From: Burkholderia sp. HI2500
GTDB taxonomy: Bacteria > Pseudomonadota > Gammaproteobacteria > Burkholderiales > Burkholderiaceae
DNA: 64,000 nucleotides
NCBI RefSeq assembly: GCF_002223055.1
Contig: NZ_NKFL01000006.1
Coordinates: 1,736,001 to 1,800,000 of the forward strand
Direction: 5' to 3'
Position numbers and translations under genes: made by a program
Part shown: piece after piece, positions 9,856 through 18,786 of the stretch
How positions within the stretch are numbered: the first letter of the stretch is position 1
How the letters are laid out: each line of letters starts with the position of its first letter
The notes under the pieces: model-generated
Told to the model about the DNA's origin: nothing
Database searches by the model: none
Seen by the model: the letters and a program-made list of their open reading frames with translations, nothing else

Positions 9856-9884
9856 AGTCTACACAAAGCCGGTGGCCCGCACAA
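9856..9884 (-). promoter_or_regulatory. Sigma-70-type promoter for the asd leader
   Basis: On the minus strand TTGTGC (9884-9879) and TAGACT (9861-9856) are separated by 17 bases. Transcription would start at or next to the leader ATG at 9849. Confidence 0.65.
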
Positions 9885-9947
9885 CGGCCAACCGCATGCG
9901 AACCGGCCGATTTCGCGGCCTGTTCGCGCCCTTTCTACATGATCGCG

Positions 9948-11015
9948 TTACAGCGCCGCGACCACCGCGTCGCCCATCGCCGTCGTGCCGACCTGCAGGC
10001 AACCCGGCGTCGCGATATCGCCCGTGCGGTAGCCCTGTTCGAGCACCGTTTTCACCGCACGCTCGATGCGATCGGCCTGCTCCGCGCGATTCAGCGAGTA
10101 GCGCAGCATCATCGCGGCCGACAGGATCGTCGCGAGCGGATTCGCGATGCCCTTGCCCGCGATGTCCGGCGCCGAACCGTGCGACGGCTCGTACAGGCCC
10201 TTGTTGTTCTTGTCGAGCGACGCCGACGGCAGCATGCCGATCGAGCCCGTCAGCATCGACGCTTCATCCGACAGGATGTCGCCGAACATGTTGCCGGTGA
10301 CGATCACGTCGAACTGCTTCGGCGCCTTCGCGAGCTGCATCGCCGCGTTGTCGACGTACATGTGCGACAGCTCGACGTCCGCGTATTCCTTCGACACGTC
10401 GATCATGATGTCGCGCCAGAACTGCGACGTCTCGAGCACGTTCGCCTTGTCGACCGACAGCAGCTTCTTCGCGCGCTTGCGGGCCGCCTGGAACGCGACG
10501 TGCGCGATGCGGCGCACTTCCGGTTCCGAATAGCGCATCGTGTCGAAGCCTTCGCGCTCGCCCGCGAACAGGCCGTCCGGTGCGGCGCGCACGCCGCGCG
10601 GCTGGCCGAAGTAGATGTCGCCGTTCAGTTCGCGCACGATCAGGATGTCGAGGCCCGCGACCAGCTCGGGCTTCAGCGGCGAGGCATCGACGAGCTGCGG
10701 ATAGCAGATCGCCGGGCGGAAGTTCGCGAACAGCTCGAGGTGCTTGCGCAGCCCGAGGATCGCCTGCTCGGGGCGCAGCGCGCGCTCGAGCGAGTCGTAC
10801 TTCCAGTCGCCCACGGCGCCGAACAGGATCGCGTCGGCTTCCTTCGCGAGCGTCAGCGTCGCGTCGGGCAGCGGATGGCCGCTTGCCTCGTAGCCCGCGC
10901 CGCCGACCGGCGCCTGTTCGAGTTCGAACTTCTCGTCGAGTGCGTTCAGCACCTTCACCGCTTCATTGACGATTTCCGGACCGATGCCGTCGCCGGGCAG
11001 CACTGCAATCTTCAT
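9948..11015 (-). CDS. leuB: 3-isopropylmalate dehydrogenase
   Basis: LeuB oxidises and decarboxylates 3-isopropylmalate to 2-oxoisocaproate with NAD. It has 355 residues, the usual length. Visible motifs are [16 protein letters not shown], the arginine-rich substrate region ([18 protein letters not shown]), YVDNAAMQL and [15 protein letters not shown] with the metal-binding aspartates, and the NAD-binding [14 protein letters not shown]. It is the last gene of the leuC-ecn-leuD-leuB run, 79 bases after leuD. Identification is certain. Confidence 0.98.
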   Translation of the reverse strand: MKIAVLPGDGIGPEIVNEAVKVLNALDEKFELEQAPVGGAGYEASGHPLPDATLTLAKEADAILFGAVGDWKYDSLERALRPEQAILGLRKHLELFANFRPAICYPQLVDASPLKPELVAGLDILIVRELNGDIYFGQPRGVRAAPDGLFAGEREGFDTMRYSEPEVRRIAHVAFQAARKRAKKLLSVDKANVLETSQFWRDIMIDVSKEYADVELSHMYVDNAAMQLAKAPKQFDVIVTGNMFGDILSDEASMLTGSIGMLPSASLDKNNKGLYEPSHGSAPDIAGKGIANPLATILSAAMMLRYSLNRAEQADRIERAVKTVLEQGYRTGDIATPGCLQVGTTAMGDAVVAAL

Positions 11016-11094
11016 GCGAAATTCCTGACTGGGTAGGTTTTTATGGAGGCGGGCCGGCGAACGCGCCGCCGGCGCGCCCGCCCGAAAGGCGATC

Positions 11095-11745
11095 TCAGCC
11101 GACCAGCTTGGTGTTGAGCCACGGCTGCTTCACGAGACGCTCGGCCTCGAACTGGCGGATCTTGTCCGCGTGGCGCAGCGTGAGGCCGATGTCGTCGAAG
11201 CCGTTCAGCAGGCAGTACTTGCGGAACGCCGCGATCTCGAACGGATACTCGCGGCCGTCGCCCGTGCGCACGACTTGCGCGTCGAGGTCGACCGTGACTT
11301 CGAAACCGTTGAACGCGACCGTCTCGTTGAACAGGTGATCGACCTGCTGCTCGGTCAGCACGATCGGCAGCAGGCCGTTCTTGTAGCAGTTGTTGAAGAA
11401 AATATCGGCGAAGCTCGGCGCGATGATCGCGCGGAAGCCGTACTGTTGCAGCGCCCACGGCGCATGCTCGCGCGAGCTGCCGCAGCCGAAGTTCTTGCGC
11501 GCGAGCAGCACGGATGCGCCCTGGTAGCGCGGCTGGTTCAGCACGAAGTCGGGATTCAGCGGGCGCTTCGAGTTGTCCTGGCCCGGCTCGCCGTGATCGA
11601 GATAACGCCATTCGTCGAACGCGTTCGGACCGAAGCCGGTGCGCTTGATCGACTTCAGGAACTGCTTCGGGATGATCGCGTCGGTGTCGACGTTTTCGCG
11701 ATCGAGCGGCGCCACGACGCCGGTATGCACAGTGAATTTTTCCAT
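11095..11745 (-). CDS. leuD: 3-isopropylmalate dehydratase small subunit
   Basis: LeuD is the small, swivel-domain subunit that with LeuC isomerises 2- to 3-isopropylmalate. The 216-residue protein shows [12 protein letters not shown] near the N-terminus and the substrate-binding loop [13 protein letters not shown] at about residues 88-100. It lies 68 bases after the entericidin-like gene and upstream of leuB on the same strand. Confidence 0.98.
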   Translation of the reverse strand: MEKFTVHTGVVAPLDRENVDTDAIIPKQFLKSIKRTGFGPNAFDEWRYLDHGEPGQDNSKRPLNPDFVLNQPRYQGASVLLARKNFGCGSSREHAPWALQQYGFRAIIAPSFADIFFNNCYKNGLLPIVLTEQQVDHLFNETVAFNGFEVTVDLDAQVVRTGDGREYPFEIAAFRKYCLLNGFDDIGLTLRHADKIRQFEAERLVKQPWLNTKLVG

Positions 11746-11813
11746 GATCCGTCTATCCGGTTGAAGGGCCGGCGTTCAGCCGGCGCACATCGACAAATTC
11801 TCGGTGGGGGACG

Positions 11814-11960
11814 TCACTCCGCGGCGCGCTTCAGCGCGCTGCCGGCGGCGTTGACGTCCTGCCCGAAGCCCTGGACGGTATTGCAGCCCGCGAGGCTGAA
11901 GCCCAACCCTGCGAGCGCCAGCGCGGCAACCAGCCGCGCAATGATTTTCGATGCCGTCAC
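11814..11960 (-). CDS. Entericidin A/B-family small lipoprotein between leuC and leuD
   Basis: This 48-residue protein starts with GTG three bases after the leuC stop. It has a basic N-terminus, a hydrophobic signal helix, a lipobox LAGC with Cys26, and a short tail NTVQGFGQDVNAAGSALK typical of entericidins. Those are small lipoproteins linked to envelope stress and programmed lysis in enterics. Its position suggests coupling to leuC translation. No toxin-antitoxin partner of the same family lies beside it, so its role here is unknown. Confidence 0.88.
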   Translation of the reverse strand: MTASKIIARLVAALALAGLGFSLAGCNTVQGFGQDVNAAGSALKRAAE

Positions 11961-11963
11961 GCG

Positions 11964-13373
11964 TCACCCCAGCTGGCGAATGTCGACGAAGTGACCTTCG
12001 ATGGCCGCGGCTGCCGCCATCGCGGGGCTCACGAGGTGCGTGCGACCGCCCGCGCCCTGCCGGCCTTCGAAGTTGCGGTTCGACGTCGACGCGCAGCGCT
12101 CGCCCGGCTCGAGCCGGTCGGCATTCATCGCGAGGCACATCGAGCAGCCCGGCTCGCGCCATTCGAAGCCGGCGTCCGTGAACACCTTGTCGAGCCCTTC
12201 GCGCTCGGCCTGTGCCTTCACGAGGCCCGAGCCCGGCACGACCATCGCAAGCCGCACGTTCGACGCGACGCGACGGTTCAGCTTCTTCACGACATACGCG
12301 GCTGCGCGGATGTCTTCGATTCGCGCGTTCGTGCACGAGCCGATGAAGATCTTGTCGACCTTGATCGATTCGATCGGCGTGTTCGGCTCGAGCGCCATGT
12401 ACGCCAGCGCACGCTCCATCGCATCGCGCTTGACCGGATCCTTCTCGCGCTCGGGATCGGGCACGCGGCCGTCGATCGACGTGACCATTTCCGGCGACGT
12501 GCCCCACGTGACCTGCGGGACGATTTCGGCGGCGTTCAGCTCGACCACGCGATCGAACTGCGCGCCGTCGTCCGACTTGAACTGGCGCCAGTATTCGACG
12601 GCCTGGTCCCATTCCGCGCCGGTCGGCACGAACGGGCGGCCCAACAGGTAATCGATCGTCGTGTCGTCGACGGCAACCATGCCGGCGCGCGCACCGGCCT
12701 CGATCGCCATGTTGCAGACGGTCATGCGGCCTTCCATCGTCAGCGCGCGGATCGTCGAGCCGCCGAATTCGATCGCGTAGCCCGTGCCGCCGGCCGTGCC
12801 GATCTTGCCGATGATCGCGAGCACGATGTCCTTCGCGGTACAACCGCGCGGCAGCGTGCCCTCGACCTTCACGAGCATGTTCTTGCTCTTCTTCTGCAGC
12901 AGGGTTTGCGTGGCGAGCACGTGCTCGACTTCCGACGTGCCGATGCCGTGCGCGAGCGCACCGAACGCGCCGTGCGTCGACGTATGCGAATCGCCGCACA
13001 CGATCGTCATGCCCGGCAGCGTCGCGCCCTGTTCCGGCCCGATGATGTGGACGATGCCCTGGCGCACGTCGTTCATCTTGAACTGCGTGATGCCGAACGC
13101 ATCGCAGTTCGCGTCGAGCGTGTCGACCTGGAGCTTCGAGACGGGATCGGCGATGCCGTGGCTGCGATCGGTGGTCGGCACGTTGTGGTCCGACACGGCC
13201 AGGTTCGCGCTGATGCGCCACACCGGACGCTGCGCCATCTTCAGCCCTTCGAACGCCTGCGGGCTCGTGACTTCATGCAGCAGCTGACGGTCGATGTAGA
13301 GCAGGGTCGTGCCGTCTTCCTCGGTGTGGACCACGTGGGTGTTCCACAGTTTGTCGTAGAGAGTCTGTGCCAT
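11964..13373 (-). CDS. leuC: 3-isopropylmalate dehydratase large subunit
   Basis: LeuC carries the [4Fe-4S] cluster of isopropylmalate isomerase. The 469-residue protein shows the aconitase-family blocks [13 protein letters not shown], the cluster cysteine in [14 protein letters not shown], and the pair [10 protein letters not shown]. The C-terminal [18 protein letters not shown] is the signature of the LeuC branch. It heads the leu run; a CATAAT minus-10 lies about 45 bases upstream. No leucine-rich leader peptide is convincing. Confidence 0.98.
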   Translation of the reverse strand: MAQTLYDKLWNTHVVHTEEDGTTLLYIDRQLLHEVTSPQAFEGLKMAQRPVWRISANLAVSDHNVPTTDRSHGIADPVSKLQVDTLDANCDAFGITQFKMNDVRQGIVHIIGPEQGATLPGMTIVCGDSHTSTHGAFGALAHGIGTSEVEHVLATQTLLQKKSKNMLVKVEGTLPRGCTAKDIVLAIIGKIGTAGGTGYAIEFGGSTIRALTMEGRMTVCNMAIEAGARAGMVAVDDTTIDYLLGRPFVPTGAEWDQAVEYWRQFKSDDGAQFDRVVELNAAEIVPQVTWGTSPEMVTSIDGRVPDPEREKDPVKRDAMERALAYMALEPNTPIESIKVDKIFIGSCTNARIEDIRAAAYVVKKLNRRVASNVRLAMVVPGSGLVKAQAEREGLDKVFTDAGFEWREPGCSMCLAMNADRLEPGERCASTSNRNFEGRQGAGGRTHLVSPAMAAAAAIEGHFVDIRQLG

Positions 13374-13418
13374 GGGTATGCGGGGTCGTTGTGACTACAA
13401 GCCTTGCGGATGTGATCG

Positions 13419-13495
13419 ATTATGCCACGCAAAATCGGCCCATGGAGTACCACGATAACGGAAAAAGTGAATAAAAACAGTGAGTTGGGTGGTAC
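13419..13495 (-). promoter_or_regulatory. leuC promoter region with spaced inverted repeat
   Basis: A minus-strand CATAAT (13424-13419) is the best minus-10 for leuC. Further upstream GTACCAC (13447-13453) and GTGGTAC (13489-13495) form an inverted repeat 35 bases apart, flanking an AT-rich segment. The repeat could bind a regulator, but none encoded nearby is an obvious candidate. Confidence 0.4.
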
Positions 13496-13656
13496 ACGCG
13501 ATACCCGGATAAGCATTACCCGGCAATGCGGACACCACGGCGCGGTGGCCACGGCCGCCACCGCGCTGCGCATGTCACGGCGACACGCGAAAGGACATGA
13601 CGATTCCGGAATGGAAGAGGTTGATGAACGGGAGTTTCCGCGAACGTCCGGCAGCG

Positions 13657-14433
13657 TCAGCCGTTCGGGTATTCGCGGTTGATCAGGTCGAGCCGCAGCA
13701 TGCCCAGTTGCACGCCGACGTTGCTCAGCAGGTAGAGATCGCGGCGCCGCAATGCCGGCATCTGCGCGGACGCGTCGTAAAGCGACGGCAGCGCCAGGCC
13801 CGCCGGCACCGCGGCCTGCATCCCCGCGGCATTCGACACGCGCACGGCAAGCGACGCCTGATCCGCATGGGTGACGACACCGACGTTGCCGAGTGCCGCA
13901 GCCGAGCCGGCCTGCTTGACGATCGCGGCAGCGACGCCGTCCGGCGTCGGTATCGGGCTGCCGGCGGCCAGGGCCGGGGTCGCGATCGACGTCACGCCGG
14001 CCGTCAGCCCGTATTTCGACGCGAGCACGCTCGCGACTTCCTGCTGCGCGAAGATCCGCACGGCAACCTTCTGGTGCAGCAGGAACACGGCGTCGGCAAT
14101 CGCCTCGTTCACCGGGCCCGGCACCGGCGCGGCACCGGTCGCCGCCGCGGCGCGACTGCCGAAGCTGAAGGCGGCAATCGTGTTGATGGCCGTGGTCTGG
14201 ACGGTCGGCGGCAGCCACGAGAAAAACGGTTCGAACAGGTAGCCGGTCTCGTCGGCGGCGGCGCGGTCGGTCAGTTCATTCGTCAGCTTGCCGAGCATCT
14301 GGCGTTGCAGTTCGGCGTCTGAAACAGGCGCGTCGCTCGCGAAGGCCGGCGCACTGGCGGCACCGGTCGCGGCCAGCGCGGAAGCGGAAGCGGAAACGGA
14401 AGCGAGAAAATGGCGGCGGGTCTGCATGGTCAT
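13657..14433 (-). CDS. Tat-exported protein of unknown function, paralogue 1
   Basis: I do not recognise a named family. The 258-residue protein starts MTMQTRRHFLASVS, a twin-arginine signal, with a likely cleavage after AFA. It shares a set of motifs with the gene upstream (14458-15279): AFSFGSR, PGPVNEAIADAVFLL, FAQQEVASVLASKYG, GVVTHADQA, AGMQAA and RRDLYLLSN. The central alternation of strand-like blocks faintly recalls YdcF/DUF218 proteins, but their N-terminal glycine motif is not seen. It lies 24 bases after its paralogue, so the two form an operon. The lipobox of its partner is absent, so it is probably soluble in the periplasm. Confidence 0.8.
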   Translation of the reverse strand: MTMQTRRHFLASVSASASALAATGAASAPAFASDAPVSDAELQRQMLGKLTNELTDRAAADETGYLFEPFFSWLPPTVQTTAINTIAAFSFGSRAAAATGAAPVPGPVNEAIADAVFLLHQKVAVRIFAQQEVASVLASKYGLTAGVTSIATPALAAGSPIPTPDGVAAAIVKQAGSAAALGNVGVVTHADQASLAVRVSNAAGMQAAVPAGLALPSLYDASAQMPALRRRDLYLLSNVGVQLGMLRLDLINREYPNG

Positions 14434-14457
14434 CGGAATCGGGAAAGAGAAAGTGCG

Positions 14458-15279
14458 TCAGCCCTTCGGGAACGCCTGCATCGTCGCGCCGATCGCGCGG
14501 CCGAGCATCTGCGCATACATGTCGTGCACGAGGTACAGGCTGCGGTTACGCGTCCACGGCTGGCCCGACTGCGGGTCGTAAAGCGTCGGCAACGACACCT
14601 CGGCAACCGCGGCCGCCTTCATGCCCGCCTGTTGCGAGGTCTGGATGCAGCGCTTCGCGTGATCCCGATGACCGACCACCGCGACGCTGCCCATCGCGGC
14701 CGCGCCGCCCGCGCGCGACACGGCCTCGGCGGCCACGCCGGCCGTGCTGAGGTACACGATCGTGCCGTCGCTCGCGATCACGGGCTCGATCGACGACAGC
14801 ACGTCGGTGCCCATCCCGTATTTCGACACGAGAAAGCGCGCAATCTCCCACTGCGCGTAGACCTTGACCGGTTTCAGTTGCCGAATGCGGTAGACGGCGT
14901 CCGCGAGCGCTTCATTGACGGGCCCCGGATCGGGCAGCGCGGACTGGTTGCCGCCCGTGCTCGACGTATTGCCGCTTGCCGCGTTCGGGCGATTGCCGAA
15001 GCTGTATGCGACGATCGCGCCGGCCTGGGCCGCCGGCATCGACGGCAAGTCCCAGGTAAAGCCGACGTCGGTCAGCGCCGGCTGGATCGCGCCGACCGTC
15101 GCGGCATCGCCGAGCTGCGCATTCAGCTTCGCGGACATTTGCGCGGCCAGCGCCGCGTCGGTAACGTGTGCCGACGTGACGTCGTCGCCACCGCACGCGC
15201 TCAGCAGCGGCGCCGCCGCGACGGCCGGCGCGGCGGCCAGGAATTTTCTGCGTGAAGCAGCCAGCGGATTCAGTTTCAT
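14458..15279 (-). CDS. Tat-exported lipoprotein of unknown function, paralogue 2
   Basis: The 273-residue protein starts MKLNPLAASRRKFLAAAP and has a lipobox with Cys29 in LLSACGG, so it combines a twin-arginine signal with lipidation. It shares with the next gene the blocks AYSFGNR, PGPVNEALADAVYRI, YAQWEIARFLVSKYG, VVGHRDHA, AGMKAA, LPTLYDP and NRSLYLVHD. Tat export implies folding or cofactor loading before transport. I picked the start at 15279 because the signal begins there; the open frame upstream has no coding character. The function is unknown; an envelope enzyme is plausible from the conserved His/Asp blocks. Confidence 0.82.
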   Translation of the reverse strand: MKLNPLAASRRKFLAAAPAVAAAPLLSACGGDDVTSAHVTDAALAAQMSAKLNAQLGDAATVGAIQPALTDVGFTWDLPSMPAAQAGAIVAYSFGNRPNAASGNTSSTGGNQSALPDPGPVNEALADAVYRIRQLKPVKVYAQWEIARFLVSKYGMGTDVLSSIEPVIASDGTIVYLSTAGVAAEAVSRAGGAAAMGSVAVVGHRDHAKRCIQTSQQAGMKAAAVAEVSLPTLYDPQSGQPWTRNRSLYLVHDMYAQMLGRAIGATMQAFPKG

Positions 15280-15502
15280 AAGAAATACGAAATGATGTGA
15301 ATGGCGTCGACGGGTTACCTCGGTGTCGCGTTCACGGTCACGGGAAAGGGCAATCGGGCGAGTCGCGCAGGTGGGCGACGGACGGCAGTGCCGCAGCGCG
15401 GATCGAATCACTGCGTCGCTGTCGATTGACGAGGCCGGATCGTAGTCGTCGTTTATTAAATTGCGGTGAAGCTCGCGATGGAATCCGCGCAATCGCATCG
15501 TC

Positions 15503-15570
15503 GTTTCACGGATGGACACCGGTGTTTCATGTATGGCGAGCGCCGCGTGACTCGTTCCACGGATGGCGAT
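15503..15570. repeat. Three phased direct repeats upstream of the cupin gene
   Basis: The 391-base stretch 15280-15670 holds no gene. Within it GTTTCACGGATGGAC (15503), GTTTCATGTATGGCG (15524) and GTTCCACGGATGGCG (15554) are spaced 21 and 30 bases apart, close to two and three helix turns. They could be regulator sites for the cupin gene or for the divergent Tat pair. An AT-rich TTTATTAAAT lies nearby at 15451-15460. Confidence 0.4.
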
Positions 15571-15670
15571 CGCGCGTCCCGTGCGCGCCGTGTGACGCCC
15601 CGGCATTTCGCGCTACGATGGCACGACCCGTATGGCCCGATCCCCATGATCCAGACCCGGAGCCCCCGCC

Positions 15671-15994
15671 ATGAAGCTCGGCCTGAACGAATCGCTCGCC
15701 CGCCTCGACGAAGAAGGCACGCTGTTCACGACGTTGTTTCGCCACGGCACGCTCGACGTCGAGCTGTACCGGCCGCGCATCGAGGACAAGCAGAAGCCGC
15801 ACGCGCGCGACGAGGTCTACGCGATCGCCACGGGCACGTCACGCTTCGTCGTCGACGGGCGCGAATGCGAAGTCGCGGCCGGTGACGTGCTATTCGTCCC
15901 GGCACACGCCGAACACCGCTTCATCGGCTTCTCCGACGACTTCTCGACGTGGGTGTTCTTCTACGGCCCCGAAGGCGGCGAGCGCGGCGCGTAA
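15671..15994 (+). CDS. Small cupin-domain protein
   Basis: The 107-residue protein is a single cupin barrel. The first metal motif region is HARDEVYAIATGTSRFVVDG and the second is VAAGDVLFVPAHAEHRFIGF, with histidines placed to bind a metal. It has no signal peptide, so it is cytoplasmic. Substrate is not predictable; stand-alone cupins of this size include isomerases, dioxygenases and sensors. The start MKLGLNESL follows a GC-rich region with the phased repeats at 15503-15570. Confidence 0.85.
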   Translation: MKLGLNESLARLDEEGTLFTTLFRHGTLDVELYRPRIEDKQKPHARDEVYAIATGTSRFVVDGRECEVAAGDVLFVPAHAEHRFIGFSDDFSTWVFFYGPEGGERGA

Positions 15995-16137
15995 CGCACG
16001 CACGACGCACGCACGACGCACGCGGCACTTTTCCTGCGATCGCCTAGACTGTCTATTCGCAGCGGGTGGCGCGCGACGCGTGGCCGCCCGGTCGTCACGA
16101 TGCCGGCGGCAGCCGGTTCAACGAACGGGAAGACAGC

Positions 16138-16863
16138 ATGCGATACGAACTGTATTACTGGCCCGAGATCCAGGGCCGGGGCGAGTACGTGCGGCTCGCG
16201 CTCGAAGCGGCCGAAGCCGACTATGTCGACGTCGCGCGTGAATCGGGGCGCGGCATGGGCGTGCCGGCAATGATGCGGATGATGGACAACTCGAAGGCGG
16301 AATGCGTGCCGTTCGCGCCGCCGTTCCTGAAGGCCGGCGACGTCGTCATCGGGCAGACCGCGAACATCCTGCTGTTTCTCGGCGCGCGGCTGGGGCTCGC
16401 GCCCGCCGACGAAGCCGGTCGGCTGTGGGTGCACCAGCTTCAGTTGACCGTCGCCGATTTCGTCACCGAGATCCACGACACGCACCATCCGATCGCAAGC
16501 GGCCTCTACTACGAGGATCAGCAGGCGGAAGCCGCCGAGCGTGCTGCCGATTTCCTCGAAAACCGGCTGCCGAAATTCCTCGGCTACTTCGAGCGTGTAC
16601 TCGAACAGAATCCGCACAAGAGCGGCTACCTCGCCGGCAACGCACTCAGCTATGCGGACCTGTCGTTGTTCCAGTTGATCGAGGGCCTGCGCTACGCGTT
16701 TCCGAAAGCGATGAAGCGTGAGGAGCGGAAGATCGCGGCGCTGGTCGCACTGCACGACCGCGTTGCACTGCATCCGCCTGTCGCGCTCTATCTCGAGTCG
16801 GAACGCCGCATCCCGTTCAACAACATGGGCATCTTCCGGCACTATCCGGAGCTGGACAAGTAA
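16138..16863 (+). CDS. Glutathione S-transferase family protein
   Basis: The 241-residue protein has an N-terminal thioredoxin-like domain starting MRYELYYWPEIQGRGEYVRLALE, with Tyr in the catalytic position and the glutathione-binding IGQTANILLFLG turn (normally Q-S/T). The helical C-terminal domain includes YLAGNALSYADLSLFQLIEGL. The layout recalls sigma/mu-type enzymes. It is cytoplasmic and would conjugate glutathione to electrophiles or act as a peroxidase. It ends 58 bases before the convergent NTF2-like gene. Confidence 0.88.
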   Translation: MRYELYYWPEIQGRGEYVRLALEAAEADYVDVARESGRGMGVPAMMRMMDNSKAECVPFAPPFLKAGDVVIGQTANILLFLGARLGLAPADEAGRLWVHQLQLTVADFVTEIHDTHHPIASGLYYEDQQAEAAERAADFLENRLPKFLGYFERVLEQNPHKSGYLAGNALSYADLSLFQLIEGLRYAFPKAMKREERKIAALVALHDRVALHPPVALYLESERRIPFNNMGIFRHYPELDK

Positions 16864-16921
16864 CGCCGGCACGGCATCCGCACCGCTTCTTGCAAACTGG
16901 CGGATGCCCCCTACCCCCTGC

Positions 16922-17320
16922 TCACGCGGCGACCGGCGTCTCGTGCAGATGACGCCACACGATCAGCCCATCCGCCTCGCGCCGGAACACGGCCGTCGAG
17001 CGCCGCACCGTGCGCCGGCCTTGCGCGTCGGTCTGCGTCTCGCGATAACCGATCGTCGCGCCATCGGACCATACGGCGAGCCCGCGCAACTCGTCGATGT
17101 CGATCATCAGCCCCGGTCGCGCGCCGTGCCCGTGTGAAAACAGCGCATCGACGCCCGCGTAATCGAGCACCGTACCCGACATCGTGATCATCGAAAAACC
17201 CGGCGAGAAGCGCGCCATCAGCATCGCGAGCCGCTCGGGGCCGGCACGGCCGGACAACCAGCACTCGATGTCGACGATGGTGTCGACGACTTCCTTGAAA
17301 TACGGATTCGGCAGATTCAT
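16922..17320 (-). CDS. NTF2/SnoaL-like (DUF4440-type) protein
   Basis: The 132-residue protein has the size and pattern of the cone-shaped NTF2 fold. An N-terminal helix pair is followed by FSPGFSMITMSGTVLDYAGVDALF, then strands ending VRRSTAVFRREADGLIVWRHLHETPV, as in SnoaL-like and DUF4440 proteins. These act as small enzymes or ligand-binding proteins; no substrate can be assigned. It lies 15 bases downstream of the MFS transporter on the same strand and may be co-transcribed. Confidence 0.8.
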   Translation of the reverse strand: MNLPNPYFKEVVDTIVDIECWLSGRAGPERLAMLMARFSPGFSMITMSGTVLDYAGVDALFSHGHGARPGLMIDIDELRGLAVWSDGATIGYRETQTDAQGRRTVRRSTAVFRREADGLIVWRHLHETPVAA

Positions 17321-17335
17321 AACGCTCTCAGGTTC

Positions 17336-18721
17336 TCAGGAATGGGATGAAACGGGTTGCGCGACCGGCGCATGGTGCGCGGGAAGCCGCGCGATCAGGC
17401 CGAGCGGCAGCAACGTCAACACGACCGCCAGCCCGAAGCACCAGCGGTACGGTGCAAGCGACGGGCCGCCCGCATCGAGCGCCAGCAACGCATTGAGCGC
17501 GCTGCCGAGCGCGGCCACGCCGACACAAAAACTCAACTGCCGGTTGATGTTCCACAGCGCGCTCGCGTCGCCCATCCGGTCGGCCGGCACCTCGACGAAC
17601 GCCGCGCTCTGCGACGTGCTCGTGCATAGGCTCGCCCCGAACCCCATCGCCGCGAACGCCGCGATGCGCACGGCTTCGACGCTGGCCCACGGCGTCGCGA
17701 GCAACGCGACGCCGACGCAATCGATCGCGATGCCGCACGTGAACAGCGGCTTCGCGCCGTGGCGCGGAAAACAGCGGCGCGTGGTCGCGATCGCGAAGAA
17801 CGCCGCGATCGCCCACGGCAGCATCAGCGCGCCGGCATGCGCGGCGCTCAATCCGAGCGCATTCTGCAGATAGAGCGACGCGACGAGGTTGACCCCGGTA
17901 AAGATGCCCGGCACGCACAGATAGACCACCACGCCGGCCCTCAGCAGCGGCTGCGCAAGCAGGCGCAGGTCGACCACCGGTGCCACGGCCCGACGCGCAT
18001 GCACCGCATAGCCGGCGCCTGCCGCGACGGCCACCACCAGCATCGCCAGCGGGAATGCCGCGCCGCCGGGCTGCCCCGCGGCGGTCAGCCCGAGCAGCAA
18101 CGCGACGAGCGCCGCCGCACTCAGCCCGAGCCCCGGCCAGTCGAGCCGCGGCGGCCGGTCACGCGCACCGTCGCGCGGCAGCCACGCGAACGCGAGCGCG
18201 CAGGTCGCGGCCGCGATCGGCAACATCGCGAAGAAGATCGCGCGCCACGACCCGCGATCGACGATGGCCCCGCCGATCGCAGGCGACAACGCGGGCACCA
18301 GCAGCGCGACCATCATCACGATCGACGTGAGCCGCGCCCGCGCCTGCGGCGGATACGCGCGATAGGCCATCGTCTGCCCGACCGGGATCAGCAGCCCGCC
18401 GCCGAGCCCCTGGACCAGCCGCCATGCGAGCAGCGCCCCGATCGAAGGCGACGCGCCGACGCCCGCACTGCCGAGCCCGAACAGCAGCAACGATGCGGCG
18501 AACACGCGCCGCTCGCCGCAGCGGCGCGCGAGCCACGTGCCGAACGGAATCACGACGGTCAGGCCGAGCACGTACGTGTTGCCGACCCACGCAAGCTGCG
18601 CGACCGATGCGTGCAGTTCGCGCTGCAGCGCCGGATACGCGGCGTTCAGCATGAACATGTTCGCGAGATCGATCGCGAAGCCGAGCAGGTAGACGATGGC
18701 AATTCTGGAGCGGTCTGGCAT
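17336..18721 (-). CDS. MFS drug/metabolite exporter, DHA2-like
   Basis: The 461-residue inner-membrane protein has about 12-14 hydrophobic segments. Motif A-like GTWLARRCGERR follows helix 2, motif B-like LLAWRLVQGLGGGLLIPVGQ lies in helix 4 and motif C-like PALSPAIGGAIVD in helix 5, which together mark drug:H+ antiporters. The start MPDRSRIAIVYLLGF at 18721 puts a short cytoplasmic tail before helix 1. It is divergent from a LysR gene with a palindrome between them, so that regulator probably controls it. Substrate unknown. Confidence 0.9.
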   Translation of the reverse strand: MPDRSRIAIVYLLGFAIDLANMFMLNAAYPALQRELHASVAQLAWVGNTYVLGLTVVIPFGTWLARRCGERRVFAASLLLFGLGSAGVGASPSIGALLAWRLVQGLGGGLLIPVGQTMAYRAYPPQARARLTSIVMMVALLVPALSPAIGGAIVDRGSWRAIFFAMLPIAAATCALAFAWLPRDGARDRPPRLDWPGLGLSAAALVALLLGLTAAGQPGGAAFPLAMLVVAVAAGAGYAVHARRAVAPVVDLRLLAQPLLRAGVVVYLCVPGIFTGVNLVASLYLQNALGLSAAHAGALMLPWAIAAFFAIATTRRCFPRHGAKPLFTCGIAIDCVGVALLATPWASVEAVRIAAFAAMGFGASLCTSTSQSAAFVEVPADRMGDASALWNINRQLSFCVGVAALGSALNALLALDAGGPSLAPYRWCFGLAVVLTLLPLGLIARLPAHHAPVAQPVSSHS

Positions 18722-18786
18722 GGCGGCGGAAACATCATGAAGCGCCGCAGTGTAGAAGCCGGCACGCGCATCGGTAAGCGGCCGGA

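Noticed and set aside
9740..10300. A plus-strand frame opposite the asd leader and leuB end
   Set aside because: The minus-strand reading has the promoter and the amino-acid-specific codon run; the plus frame shows only shadow composition.
13241..13520. A possible hydrophobic leader peptide (start MLIRVSRVPP) before leuC
   Set aside because: It overlaps the leuC start, holds few leucine codons in a row and has no following hairpin pair, so a leucine attenuator is not supported.
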